64,000 bases of DNA from Bacillota bacterium (lineage in GTDB: Bacteria; Bacillota_A; Clostridia; Lachnospirales; Lachnospiraceae): the NCBI GenBank assembly GCA_023443625.1, contig JAEZTQ010000056.1, positions 1 to 64,000 on the forward strand, written 5' to 3'. Under the pieces are notes generated by a model. That model did no database searches and was not told the origin of the DNA. It saw nothing but the letters and a program-made list of their open reading frames with translations. A program made the translations under genes and the position numbers. Positions 44,805 to 54,136 of this stretch are shown in pieces. Every line of letters starts with the position of its first letter. Position 1 is the first letter of the stretch.

Positions 44805-46772
44805 TCACTCATAATATAGTACCAAGGCGCTATCATTATCAACAGTTTCACCAGGAAGGGGAAACTGCTCCTTAACAATATCACCCTCACCAACTGGGTA
44901 TAATTCCCCAAAATCATATATTTTAAGCAGTTCCTTAACTTCTTTCTTAGTTTTACCTATAAAATCAGGTACTGTAAAGGAACCGATATTATTATCCTGC
45001 AATTCTTTCTCTGTATATTTTGCTTCAATTCCAAGATAAGGGAGAATATTATCAAATAATTCTGCAATTACTGGGGCTGCTACAGTTCCTCCATAATAGA
45101 TTCCCACAGGCTCATCAATAAGAACAATTGCTATTACCTGAGGGTTGTCAGCAGGCGCAAAACCTATAAAGGAAGATATATATTTATTGCTACTTCTGGG
45201 TAGTTTTTCTGAGGTAGCTGTTTTTCCTCCTATTCTAAAACCAGGAAGATAGGCCCTCTTACCTGTTCCATCCGATACTACTGCTTCAAGTAATTCCTTC
45301 ATAGTCTCTGAAGTCTCCTTAGAGATTACATTCTCTGTAGTTGGATAGTCTAGAGCAGTAACCCGGGTACCATCGGCTGATTGAATATTAAGGCCAAAAT
45401 GGGGAGTCACTAAGGTTCCACCGTTAATAACTGCACTAGTTGCAACCAGTAGCTGTAATGGTGTAATCTGGAAGGATTGGCCAAAGGATATTGTAGCCAA
45501 TTCAACAGCTTTAATCTTCTCCTTTTTATGCATTATAGAATTGGCTTCCCCCGGAAGATCAACTCCCGTTTTATTAAACAGACCCAAATTTCTAAAATAG
45601 CTATACATCTTATCTACGCCAACCCTGGCACCCAATTCCATAAATACAGGGTTGCAGGAATTTTTAATACCTTCAACGAAGTTCTGTCCCCCATGTCCAC
45701 CAGCTTTATGACATCGAATAAGTCTATCTTCTACCTTCTTATAACCTGGACAATAGAAACTATCATTTAATTTAACAACCTTTTCTTCTAATGCTGCTGT
45801 AGCCGTAACAATCTTAAAGGTTGAGCCCGGTTCATATGTATCACTGAGGCAGGCATTTCTCCACATCCCATTCAGTAGTTCATTCATTTTATCTGCACTC
45901 AAACTTTGATCCGAATACTGAGCAGCTATTTCTTCAATCAAGTTATAGGGATTATTTAAATCAAATTCCGGTACATTAACCATAGCATACAACTCACCAT
46001 TTTGCGGGTTCATAACAATAAGCTTTACATTATTGGCACTCTTTGATTCCAGTACTTTTTTTGCCCCTTGCTCAGCATATTTCTGAATATTTACATCTAA
46101 ACTTAGGGCCAAATTATTACCGGCCATAGGTTCTATCCTATCCTCAGCTGCATTGGGAATTTCCACACCGTAAGCTGTAGTCAGGGTAAGAATCTTTCCA
46201 TCAATCCCTTTTAAGTATTTATCATATTGTACTTCCAAACCAATAATTCCCTGATTATCACTTCCGGTAAAACCAATTACTTTGGAAGCAAGGAAACCAT
46301 ATGGGTAATAGCGCTTATAATCTTCATCTACCATGACACCATCCAGATCATATTCCCGGATCTTATCCGCTAGTTCCTTATCTACATTTGATTTAATTCT
46401 CTCGATAGAGGAGACCTTTTCAACTCTTTTTCTAACTTTCTCTTCACTAAGTCCTAACATATCCGAGAGCACTGTAATAACTCTTTGGGGATCTGTTATT
46501 TGAGCATGGATAACTGATATAGTACAGACAGGTTTATTGGTAGCTATCTCTATACCATTCCTATCATAGATACTGCCTCTTTCCGCTTTAATCGTACGTT
46601 CTCTTTCATGAAGAGCCTGTGCTCTTGCTGCATATTCTTCGGCTTTAAATAGCATTAAATAGCCCAACCTTAAAGTCAAAGCAAAGACCGTGACTAATAC
46701 GATTACTACCACGATGAATACATTTCTTTTATTATATGTTCTATTTCTAGTCATCCAACCATAACCTTGCAT
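44805..46772 (-). CDS. Class B penicillin-binding protein with one PASTA domain (SpoVD-like)
   Basis: A 655-residue transpeptidase: one N-terminal membrane helix (about 17-42), PBP dimerisation domain (about 60-210), transpeptidase domain with S317-T-F-K320 and S372-C-N374, and a single C-terminal PASTA domain (about 592-655). The third motif reads K517-T-A-T520 instead of KTGT. One PASTA domain and position suggest SpoVD, the sporulation PBP, but a vegetative role is possible. A start at the seventh codon (46754) is an alternative. Confidence 0.92.
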   Translation of the reverse strand: MQGYGWMTRNRTYNKRNVFIVVVIVLVTVFALTLRLGYLMLFKAEEYAARAQALHERERTIKAERGSIYDRNGIEIATNKPVCTISVIHAQITDPQRVITVLSDMLGLSEEKVRKRVEKVSSIERIKSNVDKELADKIREYDLDGVMVDEDYKRYYPYGFLASKVIGFTGSDNQGIIGLEVQYDKYLKGIDGKILTLTTAYGVEIPNAAEDRIEPMAGNNLALSLDVNIQKYAEQGAKKVLESKSANNVKLIVMNPQNGELYAMVNVPEFDLNNPYNLIEEIAAQYSDQSLSADKMNELLNGMWRNACLSDTYEPGSTFKIVTATAALEEKVVKLNDSFYCPGYKKVEDRLIRCHKAGGHGGQNFVEGIKNSCNPVFMELGARVGVDKMYSYFRNLGLFNKTGVDLPGEANSIMHKKEKIKAVELATISFGQSFQITPLQLLVATSAVINGGTLVTPHFGLNIQSADGTRVTALDYPTTENVISKETSETMKELLEAVVSDGTGKRAYLPGFRIGGKTATSEKLPRSSNKYISSFIGFAPADNPQVIAIVLIDEPVGIYYGGTVAAPVIAELFDNILPYLGIEAKYTEKELQDNNIGSFTVPDFIGKTKKEVKELLKIYDFGELYPVGEGDIVKEQFPLPGETVDNDSALVLYYE

Positions 46773-46841
46773 ATCTTATCGTTTTATTTTATTACAATAG
46801 CTACGGCTTTATTCATGGATAATTCCAGCAGTAATCCTATG

Positions 46842-48947
46842 TTATTCTATTGGTGTTAATTCATCCTCCCACTCTATACCCTCCGGGTTGTCCTCTAAAC
46901 CTCCCTCATCACTACTATTCCCCGTTTCATCTTCCGAGGAGTTATTATTATCTCCACTATTCTCATTAGAGTTTTCACCTGTATTATCATCAGGAGTATC
47001 TTCTGTGCTAGGATCAGCCTCTGTATCATCCCTTTCTTCAGAATTATTACCCTCAGGGCTATTCTCAGTATCAGCAGCGTTTTGTGCATTATTCTCTGCA
47101 TTACCCTCATTGGTATTAGTATCAGAAGAAGGAGTTGGTGTTGTTGTAGGTAGTAGATAATCTATCTCACCTTCAGGATAAACCCCAAGAATCGGTAATA
47201 TTTCATTTAATATCTCTCCTGCTAAGTTTGTCGCATAGGAACTGCTTACTTTCTCAACATTGGGTTCATCTATTTTCACATAGATAACAGCTTGTGGATT
47301 AATTGCTGGAGAACAGCCAATAAAAGACACGATATATTTTTTATCCTCTCTTGGAAGCTTCTGTGCTGTACCTGTTTTTCCACCTACCGTATAGCCTTCT
47401 ACCTGAGCTCCTTTCGCAGTACCTGTTTCTACTGTCTGATATAAGGCCTCCTGCAACAGTTTAGAGGTCTTTTCAGAAACAGTCTGGCGTACTAGGACCT
47501 TATCAAATTTCTTAATGGTTGCTCCATTATCATTTACAATCTGTTTCATCACATGGGGTTGATAATAATAACCACCATTTACAACAGAGGAAAAAGCTGC
47601 TGCTATTTGTAGCATGGTAGAACTGGTTGACTGGCCAAAGCTACTAGTCGCTAGCCCCGTTTCTCCCAGGTCACTTAGCCCAAGAATTTGTCCTTTTGCT
47701 TCTCCTGGTAAATCAATTCCTGTTTTTTCCCCAAAGCTAAAGAGCTTTTCATACTTGTAAAAAGTGTTTTTTCCCAACAAATCCGCAATATGCATCATAG
47801 CATCATTGCAGGATTTAGCAATAGAATCTTTTACATTTATTTCATTATGTATGCCGGCACATTTAATTGGCCTATTACCTTTTATCTCATAGCCATCACA
47901 TATAAAAGTAGAATTTTCATTAATTACATTTTCCTCTAAGGCTGCTCCCACGGTAACTGGCTTAAAGGTGGAACCAGGTTCAAAGCCACTGCTGATAATA
48001 TCATTTTTCCAGATGGAATTCAAGGTATTGGTCTTCTCTTCATCTGTCATGGCATCAATTTCTGCATCAGTAAAAAAAATCTTTAAATCTCTAGGTGAAT
48101 TTAAGTCATATTCTAAGGTAGAGGCCATAGCAATAATGCTGCCATCATTGGGATCCATAACAAGAATTCCAATGTCCTTGCTGCCAATTTCTGTATTAAA
48201 TTTATTGATCTTCTCCTGTATAATTCTTTGTACCTCCAAATTAATCGTGGTGACAATTGAATTACCATTAACTGCCTTCTTAACATTACGCTTAATATCA
48301 AGTTCCGAATTAAAATAACGGTATTCTCGACCGTTGGTTCCATTTAACTCATCATTATAATATTCCTCGATACCAAAAAAACCTATGTTATCTGCTGAAG
48401 TAAATCCCAGTATGTCACTGGCTAAGGTTTTGTATGGGTATGTTCTTACATACTCCTCTTCAAACCAGATACCAAGTATCTCCTTGTTTTTTTCTGCAAT
48501 TGCTAAAAATTCTTGTACTATATCATATTTTAAATTCTTCTTTACTATTGTATATTGACTATCCGGCTTCTCATCTAATATCTTCTGTATTTCCTCAGCA
48601 TCGATATCAAAGCTCTTTTTTAGTAACTCCATGGTAGGCTTGATTTTTTTTTCATTTTCTAGCAAAAGCTTTGAATCTAGAATTAGTCGATAGTGTAACT
48701 CGCTATGGGCAAGTAAAGTACCATTGACATCCATTATATCTCCTCTTTGAAAGGGTAAGACTGAGCTTACATAAGTTTGCCTTGACAATACTCGCTTGGT
48801 ATATCGGTCTCCATCTACCTCTACGATATAAACAAGTTTCCCTATCAATCCAATGAGCGCAAGAGTAACAATACAAAATACAAGCAATAAACTTGCTTGC
48901 ATTCGTGAATTAAACTTTTTAGTTGATTTGTCCATTGTCTTTTTCAT
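46842..48947 (-). CDS. Class B penicillin-binding protein (FtsI-like) with acidic C-terminal tail
   Basis: A 701-residue transpeptidase: membrane helix (about 18-43), dimerisation domain, transpeptidase domain with S326-T-F-K329, SCN and KTGT. Instead of PASTA domains it ends in a tail of about 100 residues (601-701) made mostly of Asp, Glu, Asn, Ser, Gly and Thr. The tail faces the outside of the membrane. It follows ftsL and so is likely the septal transpeptidase partner of FtsW. GAGG precedes the ATG. Confidence 0.92.
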   Translation of the reverse strand: MKKTMDKSTKKFNSRMQASLLLVFCIVTLALIGLIGKLVYIVEVDGDRYTKRVLSRQTYVSSVLPFQRGDIMDVNGTLLAHSELHYRLILDSKLLLENEKKIKPTMELLKKSFDIDAEEIQKILDEKPDSQYTIVKKNLKYDIVQEFLAIAEKNKEILGIWFEEEYVRTYPYKTLASDILGFTSADNIGFFGIEEYYNDELNGTNGREYRYFNSELDIKRNVKKAVNGNSIVTTINLEVQRIIQEKINKFNTEIGSKDIGILVMDPNDGSIIAMASTLEYDLNSPRDLKIFFTDAEIDAMTDEEKTNTLNSIWKNDIISSGFEPGSTFKPVTVGAALEENVINENSTFICDGYEIKGNRPIKCAGIHNEINVKDSIAKSCNDAMMHIADLLGKNTFYKYEKLFSFGEKTGIDLPGEAKGQILGLSDLGETGLATSSFGQSTSSTMLQIAAAFSSVVNGGYYYQPHVMKQIVNDNGATIKKFDKVLVRQTVSEKTSKLLQEALYQTVETGTAKGAQVEGYTVGGKTGTAQKLPREDKKYIVSFIGCSPAINPQAVIYVKIDEPNVEKVSSSYATNLAGEILNEILPILGVYPEGEIDYLLPTTTPTPSSDTNTNEGNAENNAQNAADTENSPEGNNSEERDDTEADPSTEDTPDDNTGENSNENSGDNNNSSEDETGNSSDEGGLEDNPEGIEWEDELTPIE

Positions 48948-48977
48948 ATATTTACCTCATGTACTTCAAAAGGATAT

Positions 48978-49463
48978 TTAATCGGGTATCTCTTGATATT
49001 TTATAACATAATCATCATCATTGCTATGATATTTTATTACTGTATTTTTATTCGGGTATACCATTCCTAACTCTTCCACTGCATAGTGATATATCTGATC
49101 AAGATCAACAGCCTCATTCACTGTTTCTAAAGCAGCATCATTATCCTTCATTAATTTAGTCAGTTCCTGCTGATTCTCTATAACTTGTCTATTCATCTGT
49201 GTAACTTCAGAATTAATCTTTAAATAATCCATACATACATATAAGGTTGCAATAATCGCTGCTGATAAGACCAACAAGGAAGTAAAATTTATTCCTGATA
49301 AGGTCTTTACACGTCTATGTTCCTGTCTACGGGGTGAAGGGAAATCATAATATTGTTCCTCTCTCCTTGTATCAGGCATATTATTTAATTTGCGTACCGC
49401 ACTACCCTCTACATAGCTTGTCCTGCTATTGTCGTATTGCCTGTGTTTTCTTTTAGGCTCCAT
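48978..49463 (-). CDS. ftsL: FtsL-like division protein
   Basis: A 161-residue protein: a basic cytoplasmic N-terminus of about 60 residues, one membrane helix (about 63-85), and a heptad-like coiled coil (INSEVTQMNRQVIENQQEL). The C-terminal part reads YAVEELGMVYPN, typical of FtsL/septum formation initiators. It lies between rsmH and the first PBP, the conserved ftsL position. SD GAGGTGA lies seven bases before the ATG. Confidence 0.88.
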   Translation of the reverse strand: MEPKRKHRQYDNSRTSYVEGSAVRKLNNMPDTRREEQYYDFPSPRRQEHRRVKTLSGINFTSLLVLSAAIIATLYVCMDYLKINSEVTQMNRQVIENQQELTKLMKDNDAALETVNEAVDLDQIYHYAVEELGMVYPNKNTVIKYHSNDDDYVIKYQEIPD

Positions 49464-49568
49464 GCAAGAATCACCTCTTTAAAGTTTTTACCCTATCACT
49501 AACCATAAATACTAATATGAATAGTATTAGTTATTTTTTGTATTTTTATTAGTATTATAAGAAATATT

Positions 49569-50507
49569 TTATTTATTAGCCTTTTCAAAGACTCTCAATT
49601 TGGCGCTTTTTGATCTTGTGTTATCTTCTAACTCCTCTTGGGAAGGAAGTATGGGCTTTCTAGATATCACCCTTCCCCTAGGTACCTTGCCACATGCACA
49701 AACAGGAAAATTCGGAGGGCAAGTACAAGGATTTTCATTCACCTTAAAAAAGGATTTTACAATTCTATCTTCTAAAGAATGAAAGGTTATAATACATAAT
49801 CTCCCCTTTGGAGCTAACAAGTCGATCATATCCTTTAAAGTATTCTTTAACACATCCAGCTCCTTATTTAGTTCAATTCGGATTGCTTGGAAGGTTCTCT
49901 TGGACGGATGTCCTGTAGCTATTCGAAGCTTCATTGGTATTGCTGCTTTGATTGCTTCGTTTAATTCAAAGGTAGTTTCGATAGGTTTCTCTTCACGCAT
50001 TCTTACAATATGCTTTGCTATATTCTTAGCAAAATTATCTTCTCCGTAATCACGTATCATACGAAAAAGTTCCATCTCACTGTAGTTATTGACAATATCT
50101 TTTGCTGTTAATGAATTTCTTGTGTCCATACGCATATCAAGGGGTGCATCCACCCTATAGGAAAATCCTCTTTCTGGTGTGTCAAGCTGATAAGAGGAAA
50201 CTCCAAGATCAAGAAGAATCCCATCAACTTGTCCAACAGATAAGTCCTTTATGATTTCCTTGATATTACTGTAATTACTTCTGACAATGGTAACTTTATC
50301 TTCATATTCCGCCAGTCGTTCTCCTGCTGCTTTAATTGCCGCCTCATCCTGATCGATACCAATTAATCTTCCACTGGTTAATTCTTTTGCAATTCTTATG
50401 GAATGTCCAGCTCCACCAAGCGTTCCGTCAACATAAATTCCTTCTGGCTTAATATTCAAATTATCTATTGTTTCTTCCAACAATACTGACTTGTGTTCAA
50501 ATGCCAT
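49569..50507 (-). CDS. rsmH: RsmH (MraW), 16S rRNA m4C1402 methyltransferase
   Basis: A 312-residue SAM-dependent methyltransferase with [10 protein letters not shown] (SAM loop), [12 protein letters not shown] and the C-terminal [12 protein letters not shown]. It methylates N4 of C1402 in 16S rRNA. The ATG at 50507 has GGAGG five bases upstream; the frame extends four codons further without an SD. mraZ ends 27 bases upstream. Confidence 0.95.
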   Translation of the reverse strand: MAFEHKSVLLEETIDNLNIKPEGIYVDGTLGGAGHSIRIAKELTSGRLIGIDQDEAAIKAAGERLAEYEDKVTIVRSNYSNIKEIIKDLSVGQVDGILLDLGVSSYQLDTPERGFSYRVDAPLDMRMDTRNSLTAKDIVNNYSEMELFRMIRDYGEDNFAKNIAKHIVRMREEKPIETTFELNEAIKAAIPMKLRIATGHPSKRTFQAIRIELNKELDVLKNTLKDMIDLLAPKGRLCIITFHSLEDRIVKSFFKVNENPCTCPPNFPVCACGKVPRGRVISRKPILPSQEELEDNTRSKSAKLRVFEKANK

Positions 50508-50534
50508 TTCTTCCTCCATTCTGCCTTAGACAAT

Positions 50535-50963
50535 TTAGAAACTGATACCAAACTGGCTCATATGTTCTGCGATAGCATCTACATCATCAAAATTATTATT
50601 GCTATCCCAGTTCTTTTTACTCCAGATTTCAATTTTGTTTAAAACACCAACAAAAACAATATCCTTTTCTAATCCAACGCTTTCCCGAAGGACAGCTGGT
50701 ATTAAGATTCTTCCCTGCTTATCCACTTCGCATGCAGCTGCTTTACCAAAAAACCAACGTTGAAGCTGCCTTGCTTCTTTTGTGCCAGGAAGTTTTCTTA
50801 CCTCAGCAGCGAAGGCTTCCCATTCGTTTTTTGGGTACGCAAATAAACAACCATCAAGACCTAAGGTTATAACAAACTCTTCACCTAAATCTTCTCTGAA
50901 TTTAGCAGGTATGATGATTCTTCCTTTTGCATCTATGGAATGCTCGAATTCACCCATGAACAT
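50535..50963 (-). CDS. mraZ: MraZ, transcriptional regulator of the dcw cluster
   Basis: A 142-residue AbrB-like protein with two MraZ repeats: MFMGEFEHSIDAKGRIIIPAKF at the start and EVDKQGRILIPAVLR in the second half, each with the DxxGR DNA-binding loop. MraZ binds direct repeats upstream of its own gene and regulates dcw transcription. A matching box array lies at 51045-51091. Confidence 0.96.
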   Translation of the reverse strand: MFMGEFEHSIDAKGRIIIPAKFREDLGEEFVITLGLDGCLFAYPKNEWEAFAAEVRKLPGTKEARQLQRWFFGKAAACEVDKQGRILIPAVLRESVGLEKDIVFVGVLNKIEIWSKKNWDSNNNFDDVDAIAEHMSQFGISF

Positions 50964-51044
50964 ATGGCAGCACCTTCTTTACAACTTGTACAATATGTTT
51001 TTATCTTATTTATTCTAATGGCAGTTCTTCATGGTGTTCTTCCA

Positions 51045-51091
51045 CCACTTTCATGGTTTTTTACTCCACTTTACACCACTTCACTCCACTT
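51045..51091 (-). promoter_or_regulatory. mraZ: MraZ-binding box array
   Basis: On the minus strand AAGTGG recurs with a 10-base period in AAGTGGAGTG, AAGTGGTGTA and AAGTGGAGTA (complements of 51082-51091, 51072-51081 and 51062-51071). A fourth AAGTGG lies 21 bases further (51045-51050). Known MraZ sites are direct repeats of AAAGTGK- or TGGG-type units on one helix turn. The array starts at the predicted transcription start, which suggests autorepression. Confidence 0.85.
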
Positions 51092-51099
51092 ATAGGTTC

Positions 51100-51128
51100 A
51101 TTTTATATTAATTTAGGGAATTAATCAA
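51100..51128 (-). promoter_or_regulatory. mraZ: Promoter candidate of mraZ
   Basis: Minus-strand TTGATT (complement of 51123-51128), 17-base spacer, TAAAAT (complement of 51100-51105). The start near 51093 abuts the MraZ boxes. Together with the terminators and boxes this explains the gene-free stretch 50964-51305. Confidence 0.65.
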
Positions 51129-51138
51129 GTCTGAAAAT

Positions 51139-51180
51139 AAAAAAAAGAACCCAGAAACCCTTATTTTATTGGGATTTCCG
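51139..51180 (-). terminator. Second terminator candidate upstream of mraZ
   Basis: On the minus strand GAAATCCC pairs with GGGTTTC (one bulged T) across about 10 bases, followed after TGGG by TTCTTTTTTTT. The gap between stem and U-tract makes it weaker than the lgt terminator. Confidence 0.5.
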
Positions 51181-51251
51181 AGCTTTATCGTTAATATATC
51201 TCTATATCTAGTATATTTATTTAAAATCGAACAAATTATGTCAATATATAG

Positions 51252-51288
51252 ACAAAACAGAAGGCATAGGATATTAGTCCCATGCCTC
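51252..51288 (-). terminator. Rho-independent terminator after lgt
   Basis: Minus-strand AGGCATGGGA pairs with TCCTATGCCT (one G-T pair) over a 6-nt loop, followed by TCTGTTTTGTC. It lies about 20 bases past the lgt stop and ends the def-to-lgt cluster. Confidence 0.85.
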
Positions 51289-51305
51289 AAATAGTAACCT
51301 CTATA

Positions 51306-52256
51306 TTACTTCTTAATTTTCCTTAATACTCTGTTTCTTTTTACCACCAGTAATAGAACCGAAACTGCTACAATTAGTATGGATAATAGCTGGGATACAG
51401 CAATGGGCGTTCCCCAAAGGAATAACTGATCAGTACGTAGACCTTCCATCCATACTCTGCCCAAACCATAGCCAATCAAATAGAGCAACATTATCTCTCC
51501 ATCAAATTTCTTATGCTTGGTATATAGAATCAGTATAATTAATAAGCTCAAATTCCACAAGGATTCGTATAAGAATATTGGATGTACCTGTATATACTCC
51601 AAACCATCTACTACAGAGATATTATTTCGAATATCCAGCACATGTTTCAATGCCCTGGGCTTACCTGCATACATTTCCTGTAGTGAAGCAACTGACACTG
51701 TTTCTCTAAACACCTGGGAAACCACTCTACGGTCAAGCTGCATGGCAAATAATCCCTTGGTATAAGTTCCAAAAGCTTCCCTGTTAAAAAAATTACCAAA
51801 GCGGCCAATTATCTGCCCTGTGATTAGCCCGATACAGCCAGTATCAACTAAAAGCCAAAAGGAATATTTCTTAATTCTCGTATATATTACAGCCGTTACG
51901 ACCGCTCCTATAATACCACCATAAATGGCCAATCCGCCATTTCTGATATTAAGAATTGACAAGGGATTATCTGCAAACTCCTCCCAGGCAAAAACCACAT
52001 AGTAAAGCCTGGCGCATACTACAGATACAGCAATCACCACCAATGCAAAATCCAAATAAATCTCTGCATTCTGATTAGTCCTTCTAGCCATCCATTCAGT
52101 AATCAGCCAGCCAAGTAGCATACCTATACCAATAACCACTCCATAGAATGCAATACGAAAGCCAAATATATCGAAACCAGAAGCTATATTATTAAGCTCA
52201 ATTCCTAAATTGGGGAAATTAATATTGGTGTTTATACTATCAAGCAAACCTTTCAC
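51306..52256 (-). CDS. lgt: Lgt, prolipoprotein diacylglyceryl transferase
   Basis: A 316-residue polytopic enzyme with GQIIGRFGNFFNREAFG, the Lgt signature, and a later HPIFLYESLWN. It transfers diacylglycerol to the lipobox cysteine of preprolipoproteins; the lipoprotein gene at 33.4-34.1 kb is a likely client. The start appears to be GTG at 52256 with a weak SD. ychF ends 19 bases upstream. Confidence 0.93.
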   Translation of the reverse strand: MKGLLDSINTNINFPNLGIELNNIASGFDIFGFRIAFYGVVIGIGMLLGWLITEWMARRTNQNAEIYLDFALVVIAVSVVCARLYYVVFAWEEFADNPLSILNIRNGGLAIYGGIIGAVVTAVIYTRIKKYSFWLLVDTGCIGLITGQIIGRFGNFFNREAFGTYTKGLFAMQLDRRVVSQVFRETVSVASLQEMYAGKPRALKHVLDIRNNISVVDGLEYIQVHPIFLYESLWNLSLLIILILYTKHKKFDGEIMLLYLIGYGLGRVWMEGLRTDQLFLWGTPIAVSQLLSILIVAVSVLLLVVKRNRVLRKIKK

Positions 52257-52275
52257 CGCTTTCTCTTATATATCC

Positions 52276-53373
52276 TTATACATTAAATCGGAATAGAACT
52301 ACATCTCCATCTAAAACTACATATTCTTTTCCTTCAGAACGAACCAATCCTTTTTCCTTAGCAGCATTATAACTTCCACATTCAATCAAATTCTCATAAC
52401 TTACAATTTCTGCACGAATAAATCCTCGTTCAAAATCAGAGTGTATCTTACCGGCAGCCTGAGGAGCCTTAGTACCTTCTTTGATCGTCCATGCTCTTGT
52501 TTCCTTGGGACCTGCAGTAAGATAGCTAATGAGTCCCAGTAACCTGTAACTAGCTTTTATTAATTTCTCCAGACCTGATTCCTTGAGACCTAGTTCCTCT
52601 AGGAACATTTTCTTCTCTTCATCCTCTAGTTCTGCTATTTCTTGCTCAATCTGTGCACAAACAACAAAAGCTTCTGAATTCTCCTCTTTTGCGTATGCTC
52701 GAAGGGATTTTACATAGTCATTATTATCTCCATCCTCAGCCAAATTATCCTCTTTCACATTCGCTGCATAGATAACAGGCTTCGCAGTTAGTAGATTATA
52801 ACTATCTAACAATTCCTGTTCCTCCTCATCCTCGGCCGTAAAGGTTTTTGCCCTATTTCCTTCTTCCAGATATGCTTTAAGGCGCTCTAACATAGCAAGC
52901 TCTTTTGTCTGTGTCTTATCATTCTTCGCACCTTTTGCTACTTTGGAAATTCTTCTTTCCAAAATCTCAATATCCGAAAAAATTAATTCAAGATTAATTG
53001 TTTCGATATCTCTTAGAGGATTAACAGAGCCATCTACATGGATGACATTTCCATCTTCAAAACAACGCACAACATGAACAATAGCATCAACTTCTCTAAT
53101 ATTAGATAAAAATTGATTACCTAGTCCTTCTCCTTTAGAAGCTCCCTTAACAAGGCCTGCTATATCAACAAATTCTATGGTTGCAGCAATTACCTTTTCT
53201 GTATTATATAAATCTCCTAAAACCTTTAGTCTCTCATCGGGTACAGGTACAATTCCCACATTGGGATCAATGGTACAAAAGGGGTAATTTGCTGATTCTG
53301 CTCCTGCTTTGGTTAATGAGTTAAAAAGAGTGCTCTTACCAACATTGGGTAAGCCTACAATACCTAATTTCAT
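52276..53373 (-). CDS. ychF: YchF/OLA1-family ribosome-associated ATPase
   Basis: A 365-residue Obg-related protein with G1 GLPNVGKS (6-13), a coiled-coil insertion (about 130-190) and a C-terminal TGS domain ending VLDGDVVLFRFNV. The family prefers ATP over GTP and acts in stress response on ribosomes. The full length is typical. Confidence 0.96.
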   Translation of the reverse strand: MKLGIVGLPNVGKSTLFNSLTKAGAESANYPFCTIDPNVGIVPVPDERLKVLGDLYNTEKVIAATIEFVDIAGLVKGASKGEGLGNQFLSNIREVDAIVHVVRCFEDGNVIHVDGSVNPLRDIETINLELIFSDIEILERRISKVAKGAKNDKTQTKELAMLERLKAYLEEGNRAKTFTAEDEEEQELLDSYNLLTAKPVIYAANVKEDNLAEDGDNNDYVKSLRAYAKEENSEAFVVCAQIEQEIAELEDEEKKMFLEELGLKESGLEKLIKASYRLLGLISYLTAGPKETRAWTIKEGTKAPQAAGKIHSDFERGFIRAEIVSYENLIECGSYNAAKEKGLVRSEGKEYVVLDGDVVLFRFNV

Positions 53374-53418
53374 TCGTGTCTTCCTTCCTTATATATACTT
53401 CTAACGGACTTACATAAG

Positions 53419-54087
53419 CTAATCTCTTGATTCTATCACAATTAAAATGCCTTCTAAAATCTCAATTATTCCTACTTCTTCCTTAATCTCGTTACTAATT
53501 CCCAAGCTGCTACCTATGCCATAAGTTATATCCTTGAGGGGATATTTGAATCCCTTTAAAGTTAAGCCTTTCACTTGCTCACCAAAGGGCAGTAAGGAAA
53601 CATTTTCGCCAAATTGTTTCTCTTTGATAATGGTAAAGCTCTCATTTTTTAAATATATTTTATTGTTTGGATCCACAAGGAATGCATTGATTTGTAGCTC
53701 CATAGGAAGCATTAGTAAATGGATATTGGCCAATGTATGATCTATTCTACTTCCTGTCCCTCCAACAATATAAATATCAGTGGCTTTATGCTCTAATGCA
53801 AGTTCAATTGCAATCTCTGTATCAGTTTTATCCTTCTCTGTGGGATAAGTATAAATGGGTATAGTACTTGCGCTGTATTTTGTAATAACCTCCTCAGGAA
53901 CGGAATCGAAATCTCCTACAATCCAATCAGGCTTAATATTTAATCTGTCTGCTATAGTCAAGCCATAATCAGCAGCTATTATCATGGAAAAATTTTCTTT
54001 CCGTAAAAAATCAGATAAGAAGGACTCATCGACCCTTCCGCCTGAAATTATTAACATCTTCTTTTCCATACCATTCACATTTGTCAT
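53419..54087 (-). CDS. thiN: ThiN, thiamine pyrophosphokinase
   Basis: A 222-residue enzyme with GDFDSVP and EKDKTDTEIAIELAL, the catalytic acidic motifs, and GGTGSRIDHTLANI. It makes thiamine diphosphate from thiamine and ATP. It follows rpe, whose product belongs to the pentose phosphate pathway where transketolase needs this cofactor. The ATG has GGGTGA upstream. Confidence 0.93.
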   Translation of the reverse strand: MTNVNGMEKKMLIISGGRVDESFLSDFLRKENFSMIIAADYGLTIADRLNIKPDWIVGDFDSVPEEVITKYSASTIPIYTYPTEKDKTDTEIAIELALEHKATDIYIVGGTGSRIDHTLANIHLLMLPMELQINAFLVDPNNKIYLKNESFTIIKEKQFGENVSLLPFGEQVKGLTLKGFKYPLKDITYGIGSSLGISNEIKEEVGIIEILEGILIVIESRD

Positions 54088-54136
54088 AGTTAATCACCCA
54101 AGAGCAAGTCTCAAATTATCCTGTAGAGCATCTAAC

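Noticed and set aside
46888..47160. Plus-strand Ser-rich open frame of 90 codons
   Set aside because: Antisense shadow of the acidic tail of the PBP gene; composition is dictated by the opposite strand.
51108..51290. Minus-strand frame of 60 codons between lgt and mraZ
   Set aside because: It runs through a terminator hairpin and a promoter candidate and has no SD; treated as non-coding.
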